Positions 7,863 through 16,194 of a DNA stretch of 24,336 nt are shown here, piece by piece. The number at the start of each line of letters is the position of its first letter. Position 1 is the stretch's first letter. The stretch comes from Schaedlerella sp. (GTDB taxonomy: Bacteria; Bacillota; Clostridia; Lachnospirales; Lachnospiraceae). Below the pieces are notes generated by a model. That model worked only from the letters and a program-made list of their open reading frames with translations, ran no database searches and had not been told where the DNA came from. Location of the stretch: NCBI GenBank assembly GCA_020024595.1, contig JAHHTO010000020.1, forward strand, positions 1 to 24,336, written 5' to 3'. Position numbers and translations under genes: made by a program.

Positions 7863-8694
7863 ACATATTAATTATATATACAATCCAGGAACCACATATG
7901 AGAAGCATGCTCTGAAAGATATCAATCTGGAAATCCTTCCGGGGCAGTTTGTGGGTGTTATTGGTCATACTGGTTCAGGAAAATCCACGCTGATTCAGCA
8001 TCTGAATGGATTGATCAAGGCGACGTCAGGAGAATTGTATTACAATGGTAAAAACATTTATGCAGAGGACTATGATATGAAGAGTCTTCGCAGCCAGGTA
8101 GGACTTGTATTTCAGTATCCGGAGCATCAATTGTTTGAAGTGGATGTATTTACAGATGTATGTTTTGGACCGAAGAATCAGGGATTGTCACGGGAAGAAT
8201 GCGAAGAACGGGCACGAGAGGCTCTGAATTTGGTTGGGTTTCCGGAAAAATATTATCAGCAGTCCCCGTTTGAACTTTCTGGTGGGCAGAAACGACGTGC
8301 GGCAATTGCCGGTGTGCTGGCAATGCGTCCACAAGTTCTCATACTGGATGAACCGACAGCAGGATTAGACCCTCGAGGCAGAGATGAGATCCTGGATCAG
8401 ATAGAACATTTACATGAGCAGACGAAAATGACAGTAATTTTGGTGTCACATAGCATGGAAGATATTGCAAAATATGTGGAGCGGATTATTGTGATGAATC
8501 GTGGAGAGAAGATGTTGGATGGTACGGCAAAGGATGTGTTTTCTCATTATCGAGAATTGGAACAGGTGGGATTGGCAGCACCTCAAGTGACTTATATGAT
8601 GCATGATTTGAAAGAACAGGGGCTTCCGATCCATACAGATGTGACAACGATAGAGGAAGCAGCAGAAGAGATTATGAGGAGTTTCCATGATTAG
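7846..8694 (+). CDS. ecfA2: Energy-coupling factor transporter ATPase EcfA2
   Basis: A 282-residue ATPase, the partner of EcfA1 in the heterodimer that drives ECF import. Walker A GHTGSGKST is at residues 40-48, the Q-loop in LVFQYPEHQLFE, the signature LSGGQKRR near 145, Walker B LILDEPTAGLDP near 165 and the switch histidine in LVSHSMED. The motif FQYPEHQLFE, as opposed to FQNPDNQ in EcfA1, is the usual mark that separates the two paralogues. The C-terminal part carries the ECF extension. It overlaps ecfA1 by 17 bases and ecfT by 8 bases, so the three genes are translationally coupled. Confidence 0.95.
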   Translation: MSIELKHINYIYNPGTTYEKHALKDINLEILPGQFVGVIGHTGSGKSTLIQHLNGLIKATSGELYYNGKNIYAEDYDMKSLRSQVGLVFQYPEHQLFEVDVFTDVCFGPKNQGLSREECEERAREALNLVGFPEKYYQQSPFELSGGQKRRAAIAGVLAMRPQVLILDEPTAGLDPRGRDEILDQIEHLHEQTKMTVILVSHSMEDIAKYVERIIVMNRGEKMLDGTAKDVFSHYRELEQVGLAAPQVTYMMHDLKEQGLPIHTDVTTIEEAAEEIMRSFHD

Positions 8695-9511
8695 AGATAT
8701 TACAATAGGACAATATTATCCGGCAAATAGTTTGATACATCGGCTAGATCCAAGAGTGAAAATCGTCTGCACTCTATTATTTTTGATTTCTCTGTTTGTA
8801 CAGAATAGCTTTTTGGGATACGGGATTGCAACGATATTTCTTGTGGCAGTGGTGAAAATAAGCCGTGTACCGTTCAAATTTATAGTCAAAGGACTTAAGG
8901 CCATTATTATTTTACTGATGTTTACGGTTGTGATGAATCTGTTTCTCACAAAAGGCGGAGAAGAAGTGATACATGTGGGATTTATTCACATTTATGAGAA
9001 AGGTCTTCGGACTTGTGTTTTTATGGCAATTCGATTGATTTATCTGATCATCGGCTCTTCTTTGATGACGTTGACAACGACACCGAATGCTCTGACAGAC
9101 GGAATCGAGAAACTTTTGCATCCACTCAATAAAATACATGTGCCGGTACATGAAGTTGCGATGATGATGTCTATTGCACTTCGATTTATTCCGATTCTTT
9201 TAGAAGAGACGGATAAGATTATGAAAGCACAGATTGCCAGGGGGGCAGATTTAGAAAGTGGCAATCTGATTCAGAAAACAAAGGCGATGGTGCCGATATT
9301 AGTACCGCTATTTGTATCTGCATTTCGCAGGGCAAATGATCTGGCAATGGCAATGGAAGCGCGGTGCTATCATGGCGGTGAGGGCAGAACAAAGATGAAG
9401 CCGTTGATTTATAAGAAACAAGATTATGTCGCTTATGCAGTGATGATATTCTATATGGCAGCAGTGATTTTGATTGGACGATTTGTAACATTTAAATTAT
9501 GGATTTTTTGA
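8687..9511 (+). CDS. ecfT: Energy-coupling factor transmembrane component EcfT
   Basis: A 274-residue membrane scaffold that couples the EcfA1A2 ATPases to exchangeable S components. The N-terminus shows the family block IGQYYPANSLIHRLDPRVKI. Hydrophobic helices follow near residues 25-55, 63-85, 105-125 and 245-265. The long cytoplasmic coupling helices carry the ARG motif: AQIARGADLESG (about 178-189) and the second short motif near AMAMEARCYHGGEGRT (about 219-234), which dock into the grooves of the two ATPases. It starts inside the end of ecfA2. The neighbour downstream is truA, the usual Firmicute order. Confidence 0.95.
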   Translation: MIRDITIGQYYPANSLIHRLDPRVKIVCTLLFLISLFVQNSFLGYGIATIFLVAVVKISRVPFKFIVKGLKAIIILLMFTVVMNLFLTKGGEEVIHVGFIHIYEKGLRTCVFMAIRLIYLIIGSSLMTLTTTPNALTDGIEKLLHPLNKIHVPVHEVAMMMSIALRFIPILLEETDKIMKAQIARGADLESGNLIQKTKAMVPILVPLFVSAFRRANDLAMAMEARCYHGGEGRTKMKPLIYKKQDYVAYAVMIFYMAAVILIGRFVTFKLWIF

Positions 9512-9602
9512 TAATGATTCAGTCATGCACGAATTGTCTTATTGGAACGGTACAAACAAACTTGCATAGATGATTGCATCGATTAGAAGGATAGAAAATG
9601 AA

Positions 9603-10355
9603 ATGAAGCGGGTCAGATTGACAGTTGCCTATGATGGTACAGATTATTGCGGCTGGCAGGTACAGCCAAACGGGATTACAATTGAAGAAGTGTTGAATAA
9701 AACATTGTCGGAGATGACAGGGGAGGACATTCGGATCATTGGTGCAAGTCGGACGGATTCTGGAGTGCATGCCAGAGGCAACATAGCGGTTTTTGATACG
9801 GAATCCCCCATTCCGGCAACACGGATGGCTTATGCATTAGGCAGACGACTTCCGGAAGATATTGTAATCGTAAAGTCGGAAGAAGTTCCTTTGGACTGGC
9901 ATCCAAGGTATCAGGACTGTATGAAAACATATGAATACCATATCTGGAATGCGGAAGTTCCGAATCCGATAAAGCGGCATACAACGTATCATGTGTCATA
10001 CTGTTTGGATGTTGATAAGATGCAAAAGGCAGCACAATATCTGGTCGGAGAGCATGATTTTGTCAGCTTTTGCAGTATTCATAAAAATGTAAAAACAACA
10101 GTTCGCACAATTTATGAACTGACAATTGAAAAAAAAGACGAAGAACTGGTGATTCGGATTCGGGGTAACGGCTTCCTTTATAACATGGTACGGATTATGG
10201 TAGGAACACTTCTTCGTGTGGGAAGAGGATTCTACACACCGGAGCAGGTAAAAGAAATTCTGGAGGCAAAGAATAGGGAAGCAGCAGGCGTGACAGCCCC
10301 TCCGCAGGGGCTGATACTGCTGTCGATACAATATGAGGATAAAAAGGTAATATAA
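9603..10355 (+). CDS. truA: tRNA pseudouridine(38-40) synthase TruA
   Basis: A 250-residue enzyme that converts U38-U40 of the anticodon arm of many tRNAs to pseudouridine. The N-terminus reads VAYDGTDYCGWQ, and the catalytic aspartate is Asp52 in GASRTDSGVHARG. The C-terminal block FLYNMVRIMVGTLLRVGRG is also diagnostic. The frame is open to an ATG at 9570, but no RBS precedes that codon. AGAAGGA at 9585-9591 fits the ATG at 9603 and gives the normal family length. About 90 bases separate it from ecfT without a clear terminator, so it may be co-transcribed with the ecf genes. Confidence 0.95.
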   Translation: MKRVRLTVAYDGTDYCGWQVQPNGITIEEVLNKTLSEMTGEDIRIIGASRTDSGVHARGNIAVFDTESPIPATRMAYALGRRLPEDIVIVKSEEVPLDWHPRYQDCMKTYEYHIWNAEVPNPIKRHTTYHVSYCLDVDKMQKAAQYLVGEHDFVSFCSIHKNVKTTVRTIYELTIEKKDEELVIRIRGNGFLYNMVRIMVGTLLRVGRGFYTPEQVKEILEAKNREAAGVTAPPQGLILLSIQYEDKKVI

Positions 10356-10408
10356 AATCAAAAATATACAAAAATCTTTACAGAAATTAGAAGAGGGAGT
10401 ACAGACAT

Positions 10409-12565
10409 ATGGATATTAACCAGAAACTGACAGAAGAACTTGAAGTAAAGCGCTGGCAGGTGGATGCAGCAATTCAATTAATTGATGAAGGGAATACGAT
10501 TCCATTTATTTCCCGATACAGAAAGGAGGCTACAGGTTCATTAAATGATGAACAGTTACGTAAGCTTCATGAGAGATTGTTGTATCTGCGTAATCTGGAA
10601 GAAAAAAAAGAACAGGTATTATCCAGTATTGAAGAGCAGGGGAAATTGACAGAAGAGCTAAAGAAGCAGATACTGGAAGCAGAAACTTTGGTTGTTGTAG
10701 AAGATTTATATCGCCCGTATCGTCCAAAACGCCGAACCCGTGCAACGATCGCAAAAGAAAAGGGATTGGAGCCACTGGCAGCATTGATTACATTGCAACA
10801 GACAAAAGAACCATTAGAAGTGGAAGCAGAGAAATATATATCCAAAGAAAAGGAAGTAGAATCTGCAGAAGAGGCACTTGCAGGGGCGATGGATATTATT
10901 GCGGAAGCTATTTCTGATGAGGCAGATTACCGAAGCTGGATCCGGAAGCAGACGATGCAGAAGGGAAAGGTGATCTCTACAGCAAAGGATAAAGAAGCAG
11001 AGTCTGTATATGAAATGTATTATGAATTTGAGGAACCGATTTCTAAGTTGGCAGGGCATCGAATTCTGGCACTGAATCGTGGTGAGAAAGAAAAGTTCCT
11101 GATGGTAAAGGTAGAGGCTCCAGAAGAGGATGTTTTGCGATATTTGCAAAAACAAGTCATTCACAAGGAGAATCCATATACAAGCCCAGTGTTGAAAGCG
11201 GTGATAGAGGATAGCTATAAGCGCTTGATCGCTCCTGCCATTGAGCGTGAAATCAGAAATGAATTGACGGAGAGATCAGAGGATGGAGCCATTGAAGTGT
11301 TCGGAAAGAATCTGCACCAGCTATTAATGCAACCACCGATTACTGGAAAGGTTGTGCTTGGATGGGATCCGGCATTCCGGACCGGGTGTAAACTGGCAGT
11401 TGTAGATGCGACCGGAAAGGTACTTGGGACAACAGTCATTTATCCGACTGCCCCGACTACTCCGGCAAAAATCAAAGCATCTAAGGATTTGCTGAAGAAG
11501 ATCATTCCGAAATATCATGTGTCTTTGATCTCTCTTGGAAATGGTACTGCATCCAGAGAGTCAGAACAGTTCATTGTAGAATTGCTGAAAGAGATTCCAG
11601 AAAAGGTACAGTATGTGATTGTGAATGAAGCAGGGGCATCTGTTTATTCTGCAAGTAAGCTGGCAACAGAAGAATTTCCAAAGTTTGATGTGGGACAGCG
11701 AAGTGCAGCCTCTATCGCAAGACGGCTCCAGGATCCTCTGGCAGAACTGGTGAAGATAGATCCGAAGTCTATCGGCGTTGGACAGTATCAGCATGATATG
11801 AACCAGAAGAAACTGGGTGAGTCTTTGAACGGTGTGGTGGAAGATTGTGTAAATAAGGTTGGTGTGGATTTAAATACTGCATCAGCTCCGTTGTTGTCAT
11901 ATATTTCTGGTATCAGTAGTACTGTTGCAAAAAATATTGTCGCATATCGAGAAGAAAACGGACGCTTTATGGATCGTCGTGGATTGTTGAAAGTGGCAAA
12001 GCTGGGACCGAAGGCATATGAGCAGTGTGCCGGGTTTATGAGAATTCAGGAAGGAACAAACCCGTTGGATGCAACAGGTGTCCATCCGGAATCTTATGAA
12101 GCAGCAGAAAAGCTGCTGAAAAAGCAGGGATTCAAATTAGAAGATATTACAGGTGGTAATCTGACTGGCTTGTCATTGACGATTACAGATTATAAGAAAC
12201 TGGCTGAGGAACTTGGAATTGGTGAGATTACGTTACGAGATATTGTAAAAGAACTGGAGAAACCTGCACGTGATCCGCGTGAAGAGATGCCAAAGCCGAT
12301 TCTTCGGACAGATGTGCTGGAGATGAAAGATCTGAAAGAGGGCATGGTTCTAAAGGGAACCGTTCGAAATGTGATTGACTTTGGTGTGTTTGTAGATATC
12401 GGTGTACATCAGGATGGACTGGTACATATTTCTCAGATTACAGACCGCTATATCAAGCATCCGCTGGAAGCAGTAAGTGTTGGTGATATTGTGGACGTAA
12501 AAGTCATGAGCGTGGACTTAAAGAAAAAACGAATTCAGTTGACGATGCGAGGGATTCAGGAATAA
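10409..12565 (+). CDS. tex: Tex-family RNA-binding transcription accessory protein
   Basis: A 718-residue protein with the full Tex layout: an N-terminal helical domain (EGNTIPFISRYRKEATGSLND near residues 28-48), the RPKRRTRATIAKEKGLEPLA segment (about 105-124), a YqgF/RuvC-like domain around VVLGWDPAFRTGCKLAVVD (about 315), helix-hairpin-helix repeats near VGVDLNTASAPLLSYISGI (about 482), and a C-terminal S1 domain at 645-714 (GMVLKGTVRNVIDFGVFVDIG). Tex proteins bind nucleic acid, and the family has been linked to transcription and toxin or stress gene expression; the molecular role is not settled. GAGGGAG lies about ten bases before the ATG. No intrinsic terminator follows, only the structured stretch at 12587-12752. 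Confidence 0.95.
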   Translation: MDINQKLTEELEVKRWQVDAAIQLIDEGNTIPFISRYRKEATGSLNDEQLRKLHERLLYLRNLEEKKEQVLSSIEEQGKLTEELKKQILEAETLVVVEDLYRPYRPKRRTRATIAKEKGLEPLAALITLQQTKEPLEVEAEKYISKEKEVESAEEALAGAMDIIAEAISDEADYRSWIRKQTMQKGKVISTAKDKEAESVYEMYYEFEEPISKLAGHRILALNRGEKEKFLMVKVEAPEEDVLRYLQKQVIHKENPYTSPVLKAVIEDSYKRLIAPAIEREIRNELTERSEDGAIEVFGKNLHQLLMQPPITGKVVLGWDPAFRTGCKLAVVDATGKVLGTTVIYPTAPTTPAKIKASKDLLKKIIPKYHVSLISLGNGTASRESEQFIVELLKEIPEKVQYVIVNEAGASVYSASKLATEEFPKFDVGQRSAASIARRLQDPLAELVKIDPKSIGVGQYQHDMNQKKLGESLNGVVEDCVNKVGVDLNTASAPLLSYISGISSTVAKNIVAYREENGRFMDRRGLLKVAKLGPKAYEQCAGFMRIQEGTNPLDATGVHPESYEAAEKLLKKQGFKLEDITGGNLTGLSLTITDYKKLAEELGIGEITLRDIVKELEKPARDPREEMPKPILRTDVLEMKDLKEGMVLKGTVRNVIDFGVFVDIGVHQDGLVHISQITDRYIKHPLEAVSVGDIVDVKVMSVDLKKKRIQLTMRGIQE

Positions 12566-12586
12566 TGTCTGTTAGAAATGTAGAAA

Positions 12587-12752
12587 GTACGGTGTCTTGG
12601 CGAGAAGAATACCATACTCCTTTGCGATGGCCTACGGAGGAAATTTTGCATTGCTGGTTCTGAGGAGCATTACCTAGCTGTTGTAGTAGAACGAAGCAAC
12701 CCAACGGTCGAGGACGAAGATGCAAAACGCACGCTGCCATAGACAGATGGCA
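12587..12752. other. Structured intergenic element of unknown function (candidate RNA or dispersed repeat)
   Basis: The 212 bases between tex and the next gene hold several nested complementary segments. An imperfect hairpin spans 12587-12617 (GGTGT-CTT against AAG-AATACC). An 8-bp perfect long-range pair joins TTTTGCAT (12644-12651) to ATGCAAAA (12720-12727). A terminal hairpin joins TGCCAT (12735-12740) to ATGGCA (12747-12752) around a 6-base loop. Shorter pairs lie inside, such as CTCC/GGAG (12617-12620 with 12636-12639). There is no T-run, so it is not a simple terminator. Both strands have open frames across it, but neither resembles a known protein. The strand is undetermined. Confidence 0.35.
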
Positions 12753-12777
12753 CAATGCCTTGAGAAAGGAACAATTA

Positions 12778-13530
12778 ATGAAAAAGCTTTTTAAGATTCT
12801 TGGAATCATGTTGGGGGTTATTTTTGTGGCTCTTGTAGGGCTGTTTATTTTAGGGTGCATAGTCGGAACTGATGAGGAAAGCGAGGGCGAGATCTATACA
12901 TATAAGCCCGAAGTAATAAGTGAGTATCAGCCGTTATTTCCACCATGGGGGCAGACAGATGAGAGTACCATAACGGATGCAATGTATTATGACACGATTG
13001 AAGAAGCAATTGAACACGACGATACATTGGCAAAAAGCGATGAGGAAAGCAACAAAGATGCTAATATGTTAAACCATATTTCCGAAATTTTACATACATG
13101 GGAAGGAAAAGAATATGTAACAGTCTATTATCGGGCAGAAAATCTTGATCATTCAAAACAGGGGTTCGTATTAGCAAAGTGTAGGAAAAAGGACTTTGAC
13201 GGAAAAATAAAATACGCATATATAAATTCACAGTATGTTATAGCGCGACCAAACAGTAAGTATATCATTCATTTTGAAGAAGATATTGGTTCTAGCTTGA
13301 ACTTGAGTGATGCGATGCAAGATTTAAATCCCACCTTTCCTGACACACGATTTGTTTGTGGATACGCCCATAATAAGAATATCTATTCGTTGAAAGTTGA
13401 GGGACAGGAGCCAGATGGGATTCTTGAATTGGATATATACGGTAGAACCATGTACTTTTGGTATTATGATGATCTCAAAAGTGATAAGGCGGGCGCTTCC
13501 CTGAGTTATACAGTTCAGCGGGCAAAATAA
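12778..13530 (+). CDS. Membrane-anchored protein of unknown function
   Basis: A 250-residue protein I do not recognise. Residues 5-29 form one hydrophobic segment after two lysines (KKLFKILGIMLGVIFVALVGLFILGC), giving a type II anchor or an uncleaved signal; the GC at its end has no proper lipobox. The remainder is an acidic, soluble domain with many Tyr and Asp, including a MYYDTIEEAIEHD segment near residue 69 and beta-rich stretches after 115. I infer that it faces the outside. The frame is open from a TTG at 12760, but AGAAAGGA at 12763-12770 lies seven bases before the ATG at 12778. An intrinsic terminator follows immediately. Confidence 0.8.
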   Translation: MKKLFKILGIMLGVIFVALVGLFILGCIVGTDEESEGEIYTYKPEVISEYQPLFPPWGQTDESTITDAMYYDTIEEAIEHDDTLAKSDEESNKDANMLNHISEILHTWEGKEYVTVYYRAENLDHSKQGFVLAKCRKKDFDGKIKYAYINSQYVIARPNSKYIIHFEEDIGSSLNLSDAMQDLNPTFPDTRFVCGYAHNKNIYSLKVEGQEPDGILELDIYGRTMYFWYYDDLKSDKAGASLSYTVQRAK

Positions 13531-13557
13531 AGCAAGAGGAAACCGTCTGCTTGTTTC
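13530..13557 (+). terminator. Intrinsic terminator after the unknown membrane protein
   Basis: Starting at the last base of the stop codon, AAGC-A-AGA-G-GG... pairs with CC-G-TCT-GCTT (13530-13552) with two single-base bulges and a small A-rich loop, followed by GTTTCTTTCTC. The bulges weaken it, but the placement right at the end of the gene supports the call. Confidence 0.55.
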
Positions 13558-13558
13558 T

Positions 13559-13635
13559 TTCTCTGTAACAGACAGGACAGTCTACAACGAAGAGTGTAGG
13601 CAAAACAGCTCCATCGGATGTGGTGATACAGAGAA
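13559..13635 (+). other. Inverted-repeat structure upstream of the AraC gene
   Basis: TTCTCTGTA (13559-13567) and TACAGAGAA (13627-13635) are perfectly complementary over 9 bases and enclose about 59 bases. Inside, CTACA (13582-13586) pairs with TGTAG (13595-13599), and CCA/TGG arms flank a second small loop near 13611-13623. Together these could fold as a multi-branch junction. No known riboswitch consensus could be matched by eye. Confidence 0.35.
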
Positions 13636-13651
13636 GGTCTCCTTGACTATG

Positions 13652-13700
13652 TAAACTTTCAAATTGATGTAAGAGAAAATCACTTCAGTTTGGAAGTTTA
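13652..13700 (+). terminator. Long hairpin just upstream of the AraC gene (terminator or attenuator)
   Basis: TAAACTTTCAAATTGATGT (13652-13670) pairs with ACTTCAGTTTGGAAGTTTA (13682-13700) with two G-U pairs and one mismatch around an 11-base loop. It is followed by TTTTATGGG, a partial T-run, and by the AraC RBS at 13721. It may stop upstream transcripts, act as a leader attenuator, or be a protein-binding dyad; the sequence alone does not decide. Confidence 0.45.
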
Positions 13701-13736
13701 TTTTATGGGAAAATTTTTATGGAGGAATGGAATAAA

Positions 13737-14594
13737 ATGGCTGATTTTGATGATATTAAATTTACATTTTTGTATATTGATTTATATAGCATGGGAAAGG
13801 ATTGGTATTATCCAGAATCAAGAATCCCATATAATATGCTGAGATATATTGTACGAGGAGAGGCTGAATTTTTTATTGATGGTGAAAAAATACATGTCAA
13901 ACAAAATGATATAGTATATATCCCTCATGGATGTAATTTGTCCTGCTGTATGCTTTCTGATAGTTTTGAGTTCTATAGTATACGTTTTATTACTTCTTTC
14001 TTTTGGGAGGGGAGGGATGTTTTGAAAGAATATTATGGTCTTCAGAGTGTGATCGAGGCTAGAGGAGAAGAAATATATTTTGAAGAAATCTATAAATGGA
14101 TCAAATCAAAACATGTTGCTAAGAAAAGTTTTATCAGAGGGTATTTGTATATTTTGATAGCAAGTTTGTCCACCAGGGGTGTTTCAGGTTGTACACAGGC
14201 AAACGTAAAAGATACTGGAGAATACGATTTAGAGAAAATTGTATTCAGGGAATTAAAATGTAATAAAATTGATTCGAGAATAAGAATTGTAGCTGACTAT
14301 ATTACTCTACATCCAGAAGAAAAATTTACTCCTGAAAAAATGGCTCAAATGATCGGGTTGAGTAAGCAGAGATTTAGCTCTCTATTTAAAGAAAATATGG
14401 GGAAATCACCTATGGAATATGCAAAAGAAATTAAACTGTCCACAGCTGCAAGAAAGCTGCTAGTGAGTACCGACAGTGTTAATGAAATAGCATATAGCGT
14501 AGGATATGGAGATCCAAACTATTTTATAAGAGAGTTTAAAAACGCTTTTGGGTGTACGCCTAATCGTTATAGGACAGAGGCCAAAGAACTTTAA
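13737..14594 (+). CDS. AraC-family regulator, probable control gene of the sialic acid operon
   Basis: A 285-residue two-domain regulator. The N-terminal cupin sensor runs through about residue 95 and includes LRYIVRGEAEFFIDGEKIHVKQNDIVYIPHG. The C-terminal DNA-binding domain has two helix-turn-helix units: KFTPEKMAQMIGLSKQRFSSLFKENMG (about 195-221) and DSVNEIAYSVGYGDPNYFIREFKNAFGCTPNRYR (about 247-280). The frame is open from an ATG at 13719, but GGAGGAA at 13721-13727 overlaps that codon and fits the ATG at 13737. It is transcribed in the same direction as the transport and catabolic genes, with a strong terminator between. I infer that it senses a sialic acid derivative and activates the operon promoter, which lacks a good -35. 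Confidence 0.9.
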   Translation: MADFDDIKFTFLYIDLYSMGKDWYYPESRIPYNMLRYIVRGEAEFFIDGEKIHVKQNDIVYIPHGCNLSCCMLSDSFEFYSIRFITSFFWEGRDVLKEYYGLQSVIEARGEEIYFEEIYKWIKSKHVAKKSFIRGYLYILIASLSTRGVSGCTQANVKDTGEYDLEKIVFRELKCNKIDSRIRIVADYITLHPEEKFTPEKMAQMIGLSKQRFSSLFKENMGKSPMEYAKEIKLSTAARKLLVSTDSVNEIAYSVGYGDPNYFIREFKNAFGCTPNRYRTEAKEL

Positions 14595-14630
14595 ATGAAG
14601 TACTTGCAATAAGATATATTTGTGAAAATG

Positions 14631-14679
14631 AACTGTTGTATGATATGAATGAAGCTAAATATCGTACAACAGTTTTTTT
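14631..14679 (+). terminator. Strong intrinsic terminator after the AraC gene
   Basis: AACTGTTGTATGATAT (14631-14646) pairs with ATATCGTACAACAGTT (14659-14674) over 16 positions with a single G-U, a 12-base loop, and a run of seven T. It isolates the regulator from the transport operon. Confidence 0.93.
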
Positions 14680-14733
14680 GTTTGAAATCTCAGTAAATAG
14701 AAAAAAGAGTAAAAAAGACATTAATAATAAGCG

Positions 14734-14765
14734 TATAATGCTACTATTAATTCTCCTGTTAGTAG
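14734..14765 (+). promoter_or_regulatory. Promoter of the sialic acid operon with start-site dyad
   Basis: A perfect TATAAT lies at 14734-14739. No recognisable -35 lies 16-18 bases upstream (that stretch is A-rich), which suggests dependence on an activator such as the adjacent AraC protein. Directly downstream, CTACTA (14741-14746) and TAGTAG (14760-14765) form an inverted repeat over the expected start site, a possible operator or leader hairpin. The leader to the binding-protein ATG is about 100 bases. Confidence 0.55.
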
Positions 14766-14848
14766 AAATGGATAAAAATAAATGATATATTTGCACTATG
14801 ATGAACGATACATACAAAAAGTAAATCGAACGTAGAAAGGAGAACGTT

Positions 14849-16183
14849 ATGAAAAAGAAACTTGCAATGGTATTAGTAGGGACGATGCTGATGACATCAT
14901 TACTTGCTGGATGCGGGTCAAAAGGAGAAGGAACGAACAATGGAGGAAATGATGGAGAATTGAGTGGGGAAATCACTTTCTGGCATTCATTTACGCAGGG
15001 ACCTAGATTAGAATCAATTCAGGCTACTGCAGATAAATTCATGGAAGAACACCCAGATGTAAAAATTAACATTGAGACGTTTTCATGGGCGGATTTCTAT
15101 ACGAAATGGACGACAGGTCTTGCATCAGGGAATGTTCCGGATATGAGTACTGCTCTTCCTGGTCATGTTGTTGAAATGATGGATGCCGGTGCAATTGTAC
15201 CGTTAGATGATTTGATAGATGATATTGGAAGAGATAAATTCTCTGAAAAAGCATTGTCTGAAGGTGAACAAGATGAAGCCTGTTATTCAATTCCGCTTTA
15301 CTCGCATGCACAGGTTATGTGGTATAGAAAAGATCTGTTATCCGCAGCTGGATTAGAGGTTCCGGTAACATGGGAAGAATTTGCAAAAGCAGCAAAAGCA
15401 TTGACTAAAGATGGCGTTTATGGTTGTTCATTCCCATGTGGTTCAGGGGATATGATGGCTACAAGATTTCTTAACTATTATGTGAGTAGTGCAGGCGAAA
15501 GTCTTCTTACAGAAGATCTTCAAGCAAATATCACCAGTGACGCCGCAATCGATGGAATTAATTTCTGGGTTGATATTTACAAAAATTGTTCACCGAAGGA
15601 TTCTGTTAACTATGTAACTCTTGATCAAGCAAATCTGTATTATCAGGGAAAAACAGCATTTGATTTCAACTCTGGGTTCCAGATCAGTGGTGTTGCAACA
15701 AACTCTCCGAACCTTGTAGATCAGATCGACTGTGCACCACTTCCAAAAATTCATGAAGACGATCCAGATTACGGAGCAGAAACCTCGAACATTCCAATGG
15801 TTGTATGGCAGAATTCAGAACATCCTGAAATTTGTAAAGCATTCATGAAAGAACTATATGAGCCAGAAACGTATACAGAGTTTTTAATGGCAACACCGGT
15901 AGGAATGCTTCCATCTATTACAGGAATTTCTGATACAGAAGAATATCAGGCAAATGAAACGGTGCAGAAATATGCACATGCGGAGGAAGTTATAACGAAA
16001 ACAATGGATCTTGGTACAGCAATCGGATTTGAACACGGACCGAGTGTGCAAGCAGGGCTCCTTACGTCACAAAGCGTGATTGAGAATATGTTCCAGAGAA
16101 TCCTTGTGAATGGAGAAGATGTTGAGAAAGCAGCTCAAGAAGCAGAGGACGAATTAAACGAATTATTTAGCACGATTCAGTAA
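14849..16183 (+). CDS. Sialic acid (2,7-anhydro-Neu5Ac/Neu5Ac) ABC transporter binding lipoprotein
   Basis: A 444-residue extracellular solute-binding protein of the CUT1 (SBP_bac_1) type. The N-terminus has a lysine-rich start, a hydrophobic core and the lipobox LLAGC with lipidated Cys22, then a Gly/Asn-rich linker to about residue 36. The domain begins EITFWHSFTQGPRLESIQ and includes VPVTWEEFAKAAKALTKDGVYG near 170. AAAGGAG precedes the ATG. Gene order (binding protein, two permeases, NanOx-like oxidoreductase, NanA) matches the R. gnavus nan cluster, where the corresponding protein is specific for 2,7-anhydro-Neu5Ac. Assigning that ligand here is inference; free Neu5Ac is possible. Confidence 0.88.
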   Translation: MKKKLAMVLVGTMLMTSLLAGCGSKGEGTNNGGNDGELSGEITFWHSFTQGPRLESIQATADKFMEEHPDVKINIETFSWADFYTKWTTGLASGNVPDMSTALPGHVVEMMDAGAIVPLDDLIDDIGRDKFSEKALSEGEQDEACYSIPLYSHAQVMWYRKDLLSAAGLEVPVTWEEFAKAAKALTKDGVYGCSFPCGSGDMMATRFLNYYVSSAGESLLTEDLQANITSDAAIDGINFWVDIYKNCSPKDSVNYVTLDQANLYYQGKTAFDFNSGFQISGVATNSPNLVDQIDCAPLPKIHEDDPDYGAETSNIPMVVWQNSEHPEICKAFMKELYEPETYTEFLMATPVGMLPSITGISDTEEYQANETVQKYAHAEEVITKTMDLGTAIGFEHGPSVQAGLLTSQSVIENMFQRILVNGEDVEKAAQEAEDELNELFSTIQ

Positions 16184-16194
16184 GTATTTGTGTG

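Noticed and set aside
12504..12860. Minus-strand 118-codon frame over the tex-membrane protein interval
   Set aside because: No RBS or family resemblance; it overlaps the coding ends of both neighbours. The underlying sequence is better treated as a structured element.
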